Positions 1-6,632 of a stretch of DNA of 9,668 nt are shown here, in pieces. The notes below the pieces were generated by a model. It was not told the origin of the DNA, made no database searches, and saw only the letters and a program-made list of their open reading frames with translations. Source of the DNA: JAWXCB01 sp034440455. Lineage in GTDB: Bacteria; Bacteroidota; Bacteroidia; Chitinophagales; CAIOSU01. The stretch's first letter is position 1, and each line of letters starts with the position of its first letter. The position numbers and the translations under genes were made by a program. The stretch is from positions 1 through 9,668 of the forward strand of contig JAWXCB010000133.1 of NCBI GenBank assembly GCA_034440455.1, in the 5' to 3' direction.

Positions 1-9
1 CACCCCCGC

Positions 10-31
10 CCCCTCTCCATTTGGAGAGGGG
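10..31. repeat. Intergenic hairpin, 9-10 bp stem
   Basis: The bases CCCTCTCC and GGAGAGGG face each other across ATTT, and one more C:G pair at the outer edge gives a 9-bp stem (10-18 with 23-31). Counting the A:T pair it is 10 bp with a 2-base loop. Short C/G-rich palindromes of this look are common between genes in Bacteroidota. It could be a terminator for a gene left of the window, or a dispersed genomic repeat. No T-run follows, so intrinsic termination is weakly supported. It lies outside the recognisable IS21 remnant. Bases 32-102 show no gene I recognise, although the plus frame that holds the IstA fragment stays open to the window edge. Confidence 0.5.
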
Positions 32-102
32 AGTCCAAACTGCATCATAAACAAAAGAGGCTTTCTCTAAATGAGAATTACATTTTCCGAAGAGGTCTAC
101 TC

Positions 103-348
103 TTGCACAAGGCCTATCCGGAGCAGGGATACCGCTCCTGTCAGGGAATACTTGGATTTGCAAAACGACAGAGCATAGGACCTGATCAATTAATCCGCGC
201 CTGCCGCAGGGCACACGAAGTCGGATATTATAATTTTAAGATTATCGAAAGCATCCTGCAACGGAATCTTGATCATTCTGATTTGGAAGACCCACCCTCT
301 GCCATGCCCTCGCACGATAACATCCGAGGCAAAGAGTATTACCAATAA
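103..348 (+). pseudogene. istA: IS21-family transposase IstA, C-terminal fragment
   Basis: The 81 residues match the C-terminal tail of IstA, the DDE transposase of IS21 elements. The visible signature is YPEQGYRSCQGILGFAKRQ, then a helix with ACRRAHEVGYYNFKIIESIL, and the terminal HDNIRGKEYYQ just before the stop. The DNA-binding N-terminus and the catalytic DDE core are absent. The first codon shown is TTG and is not a real start. The frame is open further left, but residues upstream of about base 105 no longer resemble IstA, which suggests a deletion junction there. The stop at 346-348 lies 27 bp before the istB start, as expected for the tandem istA-istB pair. Confidence 0.8.
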
Positions 349-375
349 ATAGCTAACCATAAAACACCAACAACA

Positions 376-1133
376 ATGAATGAAAAAACAATTGACCGAT
401 TGAAAGAAATGAAGTTTTCTGGAATGCTAAGAGCGTTCCAAACCAGCTTCGAATCAGGAACCCTCCATGACCTGACCCGGGATGAAATGGTAGCCCATCT
501 GGTAGATGAAGAATGGGATGACCGCTGCAACCGAAAGATTGCACGCAGCATGACCAATGCCCGGTTCCGTTACCATGCATCAGTAGAGCAGATGTATTTT
601 GACCAGGACCGTGGGATGGACAAGAACCTGGTGATGCGTTTGTCGGAATGTACCTTTATTAATAAGAAATAAAATGTGTTCATCACTGGAAGCACCGGAA
701 TCGGGAAGATCTATCTTGCCTGTGCGCTCGGCCAGCAGGCTTGTATGCTTGGTTATCGTGTCCTGTATTTTAGTGCCGGCAAACTCTTCTCGAAACTCAA
801 GATGGCAAAAGCGGACGGCTCCTGCGTCAGTGAGATTGCGCGGATGGATCGGCACACCTGCTCATCCTGGACGACTTCGGAATACAGGGCATGGACGCAC
901 AAAGCCACGCTATGCATATGGAAATCATTGAAGACAGACATGGGAAGGCCTCTACTATTATTACTTCACAGATCCCCGTTGGGCAATGGCACGAAGTGAT
1001 TGGAGAGAAAACGATTGCTGATGCAATATTGGATCGGTTGATTCACAATGCACACCGTGTAGGACTGAGGGGTGAGTGGCTGCGAAAAAAACTGCAAAAA
1101 AATAACATAGAACAATTGGAAATAACTAACTAA
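376..1133 (+). pseudogene. istB: IS21-family helper ATPase IstB, broken by stop and frameshift
   Basis: IstB is the AAA+ ATPase that assists IstA in target selection. Three consecutive pieces align to one protein of about 252 residues, a normal IstB length. The N-terminal domain (376-669, beginning MNEKTIDRLKEMKFSGMLRA) ends at TAA (670-672). The same frame resumes with NVFITGSTGIGKI, the Walker A region (688-711). The frame then shifts at about 850-860, and the Walker B sequence LILDDFG is read in the next frame from 861, followed by STIITSQIPVGQWHEVIG and the C-terminal HRVGLRGEWLRKK, ending at 1133. The family has T or S after the Walker A lysine; here it is I (ATC, 709-711). The shift fits loss of one base. 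Three independent lesions make a working protein very unlikely. Confidence 0.85.
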
Positions 1134-1165
1134 AAAAATGTAAACTTGAACCAGTGAACCAGCAA

Positions 1166-1244
1166 CCGATCAACTTAAATCAGGCAGTTAACTCTACCGG
1201 TCTTCTTTAGCGCGGAAAGAGTGGACTTCTTTCCGCGGAATATT
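1166..1244. repeat. Short related repeats, probable IS21 right-end sites
   Basis: Several degenerate copies of a motif like (G)GTCAACTT-N-CCGG occur. They are at 1166-1184 (CCGATCAACTTAAATCAGG), 1183-1200 (ending CTACCGG), 1199-1215 (GGTCTTCTTTAGCGCGG) and 1221-1240 (GTGGACTTCTTTCCGCGGAA). The last two are the clearest pair, sharing CTTCTTT and CGCGGAA. IS21-family ends are known to carry several such repeats, thought to be transposase binding sites. Assignment to the IS end is inferred from position and resemblance only. Bases 1134-1407 contain no gene I can support. Confidence 0.45.
1211..1237. other. Perfect 10-bp stem-loop in the IS21 tail
   Basis: CGCGGAAAGA (1211-1220) is the exact reverse complement of TCTTTCCGCG (1228-1237), leaving a 7-base loop. 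It arises where two of the tail repeats abut in partly opposite orientation. It could act as a transcription terminator protecting the downstream gene from istB read-through, but no T-run follows directly (the next bases are GAATATTAAC). It may simply be an IS-end structure. Confidence 0.5.
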
Positions 1245-1311
1245 AACTAAATGCTTTTCGATATTTTTATTGCTCATATTTTTAGTTCGTCAAAACCAAA
1301 ATATGAAAAGA

Positions 1312-1334
1312 GGGGCAGTCAATTTGACCACCCC
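1312..1334. repeat. Interrupted palindrome, possible IS21 terminal sequence
   Basis: GGGG, CA, GTCAA, a central T, TTGAC, CA and CCCC form a 23-bp near-palindrome in which only the CA/CA dinucleotides fail to pair. The core GTCAATTTGACCA resembles the 'GGTCAATTTGA' motif I recall from IS21-family ends in Bacteroidota. It may be the outer end of the element or an operator for the gene that follows; the promoter starts 28 bp downstream. Confidence 0.4.
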
Positions 1335-1361
1335 TTGCTTTTTAGAACTTCAGATGATTTT

Positions 1362-1392
1362 TTTGTCGGTCAGTAGTGATTGGTTATATTTG
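1362..1392 (+). promoter_or_regulatory. Bacteroidota-type promoter for the secreted protein
   Basis: TTTG at 1362-1365 and TATATTTG at 1385-1392 are separated by 19 bp. This matches the Bacteroidota primary sigma factor consensus (-33 TTTG, about 19 bp, -7 TAnnTTTG) at every fixed position. Transcription would begin near 1397-1400, only about 8-11 bases before the ATG at 1408. This supports 1408 over the upstream ATG at 1270, which would lie outside the transcript. Confidence 0.7.
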
Positions 1393-1407
1393 AGAAAACA
1401 CGGAAAC

Positions 1408-4400
1408 ATGAAAACCCCTTTTCTCCGCATTGTTTGCCTGCTGCTTTTTATGCAGCCTTTATTTGCGCAGCAACCATGCGATATCATCTATGTATCACCA
1501 GCTGCGCCAGTCGCAGCAGGCACAAGCAGCAGTCCCACGAATCTCACGTATGCGCTCACGCTTGTTTCAGGCTCGCGCACAAATCTGCGCTTGCTGGAAG
1601 GAGTGTATTCATTAAGCATGATTACAATTCCTGCAAACAATGTGAAGGTTGAAGGCGGTTATCGTATTGATGGAAACGGCAACTGGCTGAAACGCAGCGA
1701 TGCCACAACCACGCTAAACTTCACCGGCTTTCAAACGAACAGCGTAAGCGGCACAACAGTGGGAAACACCATCGGCATCAAAGCTACCAGCGTGAGCGGT
1801 TGGACGCTGCAAGACCTCACGATTTATGTGGCAACTCAAACAGGCACTACGAGCAATCGCGGACATTCTGCTTATGGTATTCATATTGAAAGTTGCAGCA
1901 ACTATACAATCAATCGTTGTGTGATTACAGCAGGCAACGGAACGAATGGGAATAACGGTGCAACAATAACAGGCACAGGTGGCGCTGGTGGTGGCGGTAA
2001 TGGCGGTGGCGGTGGCGGACAAAATTCCGGTTGCTCAGGCAATTCTGGCAGCGGTGGCAATGGTGGACAAGGTAATGGTGGCGCATCAGGCGGTGCGGGA
2101 GGTTCAGGTGTAGGTAGTGGTGGTTGCAATATTTTTAATTGTGATGCAGAAGGAAATAACGGACGCAACGGCAGCGGTGGTTCTTCCAGCTCAAATGGCT
2201 CAGGCTACTCTGCGGGCGACCGTCCGGCAGCGAATACAAATCAAACAATCTATTTTGTTCCCAACGTGCAAACGGATGGAAGCGATGGCAATGGCGGTGG
2301 TGGTGGCGGTGGCGGTAGTGGCGGGCATGTGGGCACTTGTTGCACCTGTGGTTGCGGTGGTGGAAATGCGAGCGGGGGTAGTGGCGGTAATGGCGGTAGT
2401 GGCGGCTTAGGTGGAAACGGTGGATTGGGAGGCGGTGGTTCATTTGCTGTTTATGCGTATGGCGGAGGCTCTGGCACAATTAAAGATTGCTCGCTCACCG
2501 CAGGTAGCGAAGGCATTGGCGGCACAGCTTCAAACGGACAGCCGGGGAGCGCGGGCGCTTTTGGAAATGGCGGTGGTCATCACAGCCGTTGTGATGAATT
2601 TGATGGAGGAAGCGGTGGACAAGGCGGTGGCGGTGGCGCAGGCGGAAGAGGTCGCGATGGGGCAAACGGAGTGAGCCAAACCATTGTGCAATATGCAGGC
2701 GCAGTGGTAAGCTCAAGCGGAACATACCCTGTGAATCCGCCTTTGCTCATGGTGAATTCTCAGAACAGAAATTTCTGCACGAACTCTGAAATCAATATTT
2801 TGAAAACAAGCGGCTCTTGGGATTTGAGCGGTACTGGCGGAGCATTTGTGAATGACCTTACTTCATCTACATCTTCTTATACAAACACATCCAATGACGC
2901 GAATATCTATTTCACCACAACGGGAAATAAAAACATCAAGCTGAACAGCAGTACGTATGAAGGATTTATCACCGTAAATATAACACGCGCTGCGCCCACG
3001 ATTAACGCGCTGCCTGCGGCTATCTGCATTGGTGACCCTGTTACATTCGGAACTTTGTCAACAGGAATTAATTATGACTGGAAAATTTATGATCAAAACG
3101 GCACACAGATACAGGCGTTCATCACCCAGAATCCAGGCGTCTATATTTTTTCCAGCGTAGGCACCTACAGTATCCGCTTCCGCGTGCGCACAGAATGTTG
3201 CGGATGGTCAATTCCCGCGTATGCTACTGTTGATGTGCAGGCATATCCTATCGTGACGCTCGCGGGTTTAAATCCTTCGTATTGTTTGGATGATGCGCCC
3301 GCAACATTATCGGGAACTCCAACTGGCGGAACATTTTTCGGAACTCTTGTTTCTGGAAATATTTTCGACCCGCAGAATGCAGGTGTGGGCGCGCATGAAA
3401 TTGTTTACACATATGAAACTCCAATTGGATGTCAGAGATCTGACACAGCGCAGACCACCGTATTGCAGCCGCCAACAGCAAGTTTTTCAGGATTGAATTT
3501 GGATTATTGTATCAATGAACCGGGTTCAGCGCTCACAGGTGTGCCATCGGGAGGCATCTTCACAGGTTCGGGCGTGGGTGGAAGCACATTCGTTCCCTTC
3601 CTTGCAGGCGTTGGCGCACATGATGTTACTTATACTTACACCTCGCCTAATGGATGCGATGCTGCTGAAACAAAAACTACAATCGTGAACGACCTGCCGA
3701 TTTTGTCTTTCACGCTTTTGCCAAATACATATTGTGTGGATGCTGCGTCAGTCGCGCTCAACGCATTACCCACGGGCGGAACATACAGCGGAGTAGGAGT
3801 TTCAGCAAACACGTTTAATCCTGCTGTTGCCGGAGTGGGCGGTCCTTATGTAATCACTTACACATTCACTGACACTATAGGTTGCCAAAACACTTCTTCC
3901 ATTACACAAAGCGTGAGCGTGACAAGTTTGCCAATCGTTGCACTCTCAGGGCTTGGAACGGAATATTGCCTGAATGCAACTCCTGCCATACTCACAGGAT
4001 TGCCGTTTGGCGGCACGTTCAGCGGCACGGGCGTAACGAACGGAATATTTTATCCAAGCCTTGCCGGTACCGGAGCGCACACCGTCACGTATTCCCTCAC
4101 GGATAACAATGGTTGCTACGGTGAGCAGTCAGCAAGCACTACTGTGCAGCCGCTTCCCGTTGTGTCGTTCACAGGTCTTGACCCTGCGTATTGTCTTGAT
4201 GCGCCAACAGCAATTCTCACAGTTGCGCCCGCAGGAGGCGCGTTTGATGGCGCAGGGATGATAGCCAATTCTTTTAATGCTGCGCTTGCAGGCGAAGGTG
4301 GTCCGTATGACATCACCTATACGTTCACCGATAATAATAACTGCTCCAGCGCAGACACACAGCAGGTCACGGTGAGCACGCAGGCTGTGCTTGAAATCAT

Positions 4401-4875
4401 TGGGCTTGATTCGCTCTATTGCGCATGGCAGGGACCCATAACACTCGCGCTTACGCCACCGGGCGGTCAACTTGCAGGCACAGGCATTTCAGGCAGCACA
4501 TTTAATCCTTCTGTTGCAGGAGCCGGTACGCATGTGATTGTATATGTTTACACGGGAGGCGGCTGCTCCAACAGCATCACACAATTTGTTACGGTGGATG
4601 CGTGTGTTGGAATTTCATTACCCGCTGCGCCAGAAGTGAAAGTTTATCCCAATCCCACTACTGGAAAATTCAACGTGGAGATTTTTGGAGAAACGATTTC
4701 CGGCAGCGTGATGTCCATCTACAATATGCAGGGGCAGCAAATGATGCGGATGCAATTGGATGCTTGGAAAAAATACTCCGACATCATTGACCTTTCCGAG
4801 CATCCCAAAGGGATTTACTATCTGCGCCTCGAAACCGGAAAAGAAGTGGTGATAAAAAAAGTCATTCTCCAATAA
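1408..4875 (+). CDS. Secreted glycine-rich, Ig-repeat surface protein with type A T9SS sorting domain
   Basis: This is a large extracellular protein of unknown specific function, 1155 residues from the ATG at 1408. The start is chosen because a signal peptide follows directly (MKTPFLRIVCLLLFMQPLFA, predicted cut before QQPC) and a consensus promoter sits just upstream; the frame is open from 1270, but the extra 46 codons would bury the signal. Residues 24 to about 175 look like a parallel beta-helix (pectate-lyase-like) with rungs such as YGIHIESCSNYTINRCVITAG. Residues 176-421 are extremely glycine-rich with one further rung at about 346-366. Residues 530-613 resemble a PKD domain. Residues 614-1065 are six Ig-like repeats. 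Residues 1075-1155 are a T9SS type A sorting domain with VYPNPTTGKF, SIYNMQGQ and KGIYYLRLETG near the end. It should be exported by the Sec system, then T9SS, and anchored or released at the surface. An adhesive or matrix role is inference; no catalytic residues are evident. Confidence 0.85.
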   Translation: MKTPFLRIVCLLLFMQPLFAQQPCDIIYVSPAAPVAAGTSSSPTNLTYALTLVSGSRTNLRLLEGVYSLSMITIPANNVKVEGGYRIDGNGNWLKRSDATTTLNFTGFQTNSVSGTTVGNTIGIKATSVSGWTLQDLTIYVATQTGTTSNRGHSAYGIHIESCSNYTINRCVITAGNGTNGNNGATITGTGGAGGGGNGGGGGGQNSGCSGNSGSGGNGGQGNGGASGGAGGSGVGSGGCNIFNCDAEGNNGRNGSGGSSSSNGSGYSAGDRPAANTNQTIYFVPNVQTDGSDGNGGGGGGGGSGGHVGTCCTCGCGGGNASGGSGGNGGSGGLGGNGGLGGGGSFAVYAYGGGSGTIKDCSLTAGSEGIGGTASNGQPGSAGAFGNGGGHHSRCDEFDGGSGGQGGGGGAGGRGRDGANGVSQTIVQYAGAVVSSSGTYPVNPPLLMVNSQNRNFCTNSEINILKTSGSWDLSGTGGAFVNDLTSSTSSYTNTSNDANIYFTTTGNKNIKLNSSTYEGFITVNITRAAPTINALPAAICIGDPVTFGTLSTGINYDWKIYDQNGTQIQAFITQNPGVYIFSSVGTYSIRFRVRTECCGWSIPAYATVDVQAYPIVTLAGLNPSYCLDDAPATLSGTPTGGTFFGTLVSGNIFDPQNAGVGAHEIVYTYETPIGCQRSDTAQTTVLQPPTASFSGLNLDYCINEPGSALTGVPSGGIFTGSGVGGSTFVPFLAGVGAHDVTYTYTSPNGCDAAETKTTIVNDLPILSFTLLPNTYCVDAASVALNALPTGGTYSGVGVSANTFNPAVAGVGGPYVITYTFTDTIGCQNTSSITQSVSVTSLPIVALSGLGTEYCLNATPAILTGLPFGGTFSGTGVTNGIFYPSLAGTGAHTVTYSLTDNNGCYGEQSASTTVQPLPVVSFTGLDPAYCLDAPTAILTVAPAGGAFDGAGMIANSFNAALAGEGGPYDITYTFTDNNNCSSADTQQVTVSTQAVLEIIGLDSLYCAWQGPITLALTPPGGQLAGTGISGSTFNPSVAGAGTHVIVYVYTGGGCSNSITQFVTVDACVGISLPAAPEVKVYPNPTTGKFNVEIFGETISGSVMSIYNMQGQQMMRMQLDAWKKYSDIIDLSEHPKGIYYLRLETGKEVVIKKVILQ
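1933..2670 (+). repeat. Glycine-rich low-complexity coding region
   Basis: About 246 codons (residues 176-421 of the secreted protein) consist mostly of GGN and GGX runs with N, S, A and scattered cysteines (GCSGNSG, GGCNIFNC, GTCCTCGCGGG, HHSRCDEF). The stretch is interrupted at about 2443-2505 by a hydrophobic strand-turn (FAVYAYGGGSGTIKDCSLTAG) resembling the preceding beta-helix rungs. The glycine runs therefore appear to be long loops projecting from the helix rather than a separate domain. The GGT/GGC codon runs are prone to slippage and to assembly error. Confidence 0.8.
3247..4602 (+). repeat. Six tandem Ig-like repeats of 73-78 residues
   Basis: Repeats begin at 3247, 3472, 3697, 3931, 4156 and 4384 (residues 614, 689, 764, 842, 917, 993). 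The shared pattern is P-hydrophobic strand, SGL, YCL, LxGxPxGGxFxGxGV, F-P-x-x-AGxGxH, VTYTYT, x-x-GC, then a closing strand with TV. Each has a YC and a GC cysteine that could form one disulphide. The repeats are diverged at DNA level, so the array is old. Domains like this are common spacers in long Bacteroidota cell-surface proteins. Confidence 0.85.
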
Positions 4876-4933
4876 CAAGTATAATCGAAGTCCGGCTTCT
4901 ATGTGCTTTTATGTTTCTTTGATAGAGTTTAAT

Positions 4934-4941
4934 TAAGTTTG
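4934..4941 (+). promoter_or_regulatory. Possible -7 element (TAAGTTTG) for the toxin-antitoxin pair
   Basis: TAAGTTTG matches TAnnTTTG fully and lies four bases before the ATG at 4946, so a transcript from it would be leaderless or nearly so. No TTTG sits at the expected 19-21 bp upstream: the closest, at 4918-4921, is only 12 bp away. The site is therefore tentative. The 70-bp gap after the secreted protein gene contains no strong terminator. Confidence 0.3.
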
Positions 4942-4945
4942 ATTC

Positions 4946-5173
4946 ATGGACAAATTACTCTCAAGAATTACTTCTGAACCCGGTAAATGCGGAGGAAAGC
5001 CTTGCATCAGGGGGATGCGGATTCGCGTATCAGATGTATTGGAATTGCTTGCATCAGGAATGACACAACAGCAAATTTTGGAAGAACATTCTGATTTAGA
5101 AGCCGATGATATTAAAGCCTGTTTGCTTTTTGCCGCCAATAGAGCCAACTATCCCTTTTTAAAAGCCGCCTGA
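4946..5173 (+). CDS. DUF433 family antitoxin
   Basis: A 75-residue protein of the DUF433 family (VapB-like antitoxins). It carries the family signature GGKPCIRGMRI at residues 16-26, after the short ITSEPGKC lead. A helix-turn-helix-like segment follows (VSDVLELLASGMTQQQILEEHSDL), then the usual ACLLFAANRANY tail. Family proteins bind and neutralise a PIN-like toxin and probably repress their own operon through the helix-turn-helix. The stop codon TGA (5171-5173) overlaps the start of the next gene as TGATG, which indicates translational coupling. It is normal family length with no sign of decay. Confidence 0.85.
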   Translation: MDKLLSRITSEPGKCGGKPCIRGMRIRVSDVLELLASGMTQQQILEEHSDLEADDIKACLLFAANRANYPFLKAA

Positions 5174-5508
5174 TGGAGATTTGGTTGGATGCCCACGTCT
5201 CGCCTCTAATTGCTAAATGGATATTCTCAGAATTCTCAATTGCTTGTAGTCCTGTGCGTGAAATGAATTTGCGTGACGCGGAGGATGCTGTCATTTTTCA
5301 TGCAGCAAAGAAGAAAGGAGATGTGATTATTATGACGAAAGATGATGACTTTCGTGATTTGCTTAACCGATTGAAAGCCCCGCCAAAAATAATCTGGCTC
5401 ATGTTTGGAAACTGCTTTAACAAAGAAATGAAAGAGATATTGAAAAAGGATTTGCCTGTTGCAATATCATTTTTAAAAGAAAATGATTTAGTGGAAATTT
5501 CGCGTTAG
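5173..5508 (+). CDS. DUF5615 family PIN-like toxin
   Basis: A 111-residue protein of the DUF5615 (Mut7-C-like, PIN-like) family, the usual partner of DUF433. The N-terminal strand WLDAHVSP carries the first conserved aspartate (D6). The middle motif NLRDAEDAVIFHAAKKKG holds D35 and D38. VIIMTKDDDFRDL holds D57-D59. These acidic residues fit a PIN-type metal-binding site, so an RNA-cleaving toxin is the expected activity, although few members have been tested. The start shares an A with the stop of the antitoxin gene. The frame is intact to TAG at 5506-5508. Chromosomal pairs like this can be mobile cargo; here it sits next to conserved genes. Confidence 0.85.
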   Translation: MEIWLDAHVSPLIAKWIFSEFSIACSPVREMNLRDAEDAVIFHAAKKKGDVIIMTKDDDFRDLLNRLKAPPKIIWLMFGNCFNKEMKEILKKDLPVAISFLKENDLVEISR

Positions 5509-5566
5509 CGACCTCGTTTTCTTTTGCGTTTCTTTGCTAAAGATTTTTTGAAACACTTCTCCGATT

Positions 5567-6346
5567 ATGCCCAAAGATTTCCCCACAATACTCGTTACGA
5601 ATGATGATGGCGTTTCCGCTCCAGGATTGCGCGCGCTTGTGCAGGCGATGACCGAAATCGGAAATGTAGTGGTCGTTGCTCCCGATAAGCCGCAGTCAGG
5701 CATGGGACACGCGATTACGATTGGCGACCCGCTACGCATCGAGAAGGTGCATCTGTTCGGACAAATTGAAGCATATCAATGCTCCGGCACTCCGGTTGAT
5801 TGCGTGAAGCTGGCGAAAGATAAAATCCTGCATCGCAATCCTGACTTGTGCGTGTCGGGAATCAATCATGGTTCTAATTCATCTATCAATGTAATTTATT
5901 CGGGCACGATGTCCGCAGCAATGGAGGCATGTATTGAAGGCATTCCTGCCATCGGTTTTTCGCTGCTCGACTATTCATTTGAGGCTGACTTCTCTGCGGC
6001 TGCGCATTATGCGAAAATCATCAGCGGGATGTTGCTGAAAAATACGCTTCCGCACGGCACATTGCTGAACGTGAATTTTCCAAAACTGCCGCTTGATGAA
6101 ATCAAAGGAATAAAAGTGTGTCGCCAGGCAGTGGCGAAATGGGAAGAAGATTATGATGAGCGCGTTGACCCTCGCGGCAAAAAATATTATTGGCTCACGG
6201 GAAAATTTGTGAGCAATGATAAAGGCGAAGACAGCGATGAGTTGGCGCTGTCTCAGGGCTATGTTTCCGTAGTGCCTGTGCAGTATGACCTCACTGCAAA
6301 CCACGCGATAGCATTCATGCAGCAAAAATGGGAGTGGGATGTTTAA
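5567..6346 (+). CDS. surE: 5'/3'-nucleotidase SurE
   Basis: SurE is a metal-dependent phosphatase that removes phosphate from nucleoside 5'- and 3'-monophosphates in the cytoplasm and is linked to stationary-phase survival. The 259-residue product has normal family length. The metal site is visible: ILVTNDDG with D13 and D14, S44 in PQSGMGHA, and N100 in SGINHGSN. Further family motifs are YSGTMSAAMEA, the strand LNVNFP, and the late sequence DELALSQGYVSVVPVQYDLT. The ATG at 5567 puts the catalytic NDD at residues 12-14, which is typical. It runs into the next gene with an 8-bp overlap, so the two are probably co-translated. The 58 bp upstream contain no clear promoter. Confidence 0.95.
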   Translation: MPKDFPTILVTNDDGVSAPGLRALVQAMTEIGNVVVVAPDKPQSGMGHAITIGDPLRIEKVHLFGQIEAYQCSGTPVDCVKLAKDKILHRNPDLCVSGINHGSNSSINVIYSGTMSAAMEACIEGIPAIGFSLLDYSFEADFSAAAHYAKIISGMLLKNTLPHGTLLNVNFPKLPLDEIKGIKVCRQAVAKWEEDYDERVDPRGKKYYWLTGKFVSNDKGEDSDELALSQGYVSVVPVQYDLTANHAIAFMQQKWEWDV

Positions 6347-6629
6347 GCGAAATACGCTTTTAGTTGGAATCATCCAGGGAATTGTTTTTCCCGCGCTATT
6401 CTTTCTTGTGTTGAAAGAAGTGAACCAGTTGTTGATTGAACATTACTTCGGGCGGCCACCCGGGCTTTCCGACAGATTTCTTGCCATCATCGCAATTGCG
6501 GCAAACCTTCTTCCGCTCTCGCTCGCAAATAAAAATCAAAGTGCGCAAACCATGCGCGGCATCATGACCAGTACGCTTGTACTCACGGCAGTTGTAGTTG
6601 TCTATTACTGGCAGGATTTTAAAGGGTAG
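6339..6629 (+). CDS. Small three-helix inner-membrane protein, unknown function
   Basis: A 96-residue hydrophobic protein I do not recognise as a named family. Three membrane segments are visible at about residues 6-25 (TLLVGIIQGIVFPALFFLVL), 47-63 (FLAIIAIAANLLPLSLA) and 74-91 (GIMTSTLVLTAVVVVYYW). A short basic N-terminus (MFKRN) and a polar loop NKNQSAQTMR lie outside the segments. The ATG overlaps the last codons of surE (ATGTTTAA), so it is translated with surE. Its place between surE and lpxB suggests envelope-related work, but that is only context. Intact coding length, overlap and membrane pattern make it a real gene. Confidence 0.75.
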   Translation: MFKRNTLLVGIIQGIVFPALFFLVLKEVNQLLIEHYFGRPPGLSDRFLAIIAIAANLLPLSLANKNQSAQTMRGIMTSTLVLTAVVVVYYWQDFKG

Positions 6630-6632
6630 CGA

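Larger units (their letters stand above)
103..1334 (+). mobile_element. Degenerate IS21-family insertion sequence, left part missing
   Basis: The order IstA C-terminus, 27-bp gap, IstB, then a repeat-rich tail is the standard IS21-family layout. Only the last 81 codons of istA remain; a complete istA is several hundred codons longer, so the left part of the element has been lost. Both genes are non-functional and the element cannot move itself. The right boundary is uncertain. I place it at the end of an interrupted palindrome at 1334 because the segment from about 1166 carries short related repeats like those reported near IS21 ends, but it could end as early as about 1244. I saw no target-site duplication, and with the left end absent none can be tested. 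Confidence 0.75.

Noticed and set aside
676..999. Separate small ATPase gene starting at 676 (GTG)
   Set aside because: It is the middle of istB: the same frame runs from 376 through the stop at 670-672, and past about 855 it reads nonsense, while the true continuation is in another frame.
376..1133. Programmed frameshift or stop read-through in istB
   Set aside because: IS21-family istB is normally a single frame, no slippery run is seen at the shift, and an in-frame stop plus a damaged Walker A argue for decay.
1270..1407. Upstream start of the 1408-4875 frame at 1270
   Set aside because: The extra 46 codons contain no export signal at their start, would place the signal peptide internally, overlap the IS21 tail, and lie upstream of the consensus promoter.
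1902..2479. Proline-rich and histidine-rich reading frames on the minus strand, and alanine/valine-rich ones on the plus strand
   Set aside because: They are other-frame images of the GGT/GGC codon runs of the glycine-rich region and have no start context or family similarity.
4887..4899. Terminator after the secreted protein gene (GAAG/CTTC)
   Set aside because: The stem is only 4 bp with no T-run directly after it; too weak to call.
5975..6373. 132-codon minus-strand reading frame opposite surE
   Set aside because: It lies fully across the conserved surE coding region and the overlap with the next gene, with no family features.
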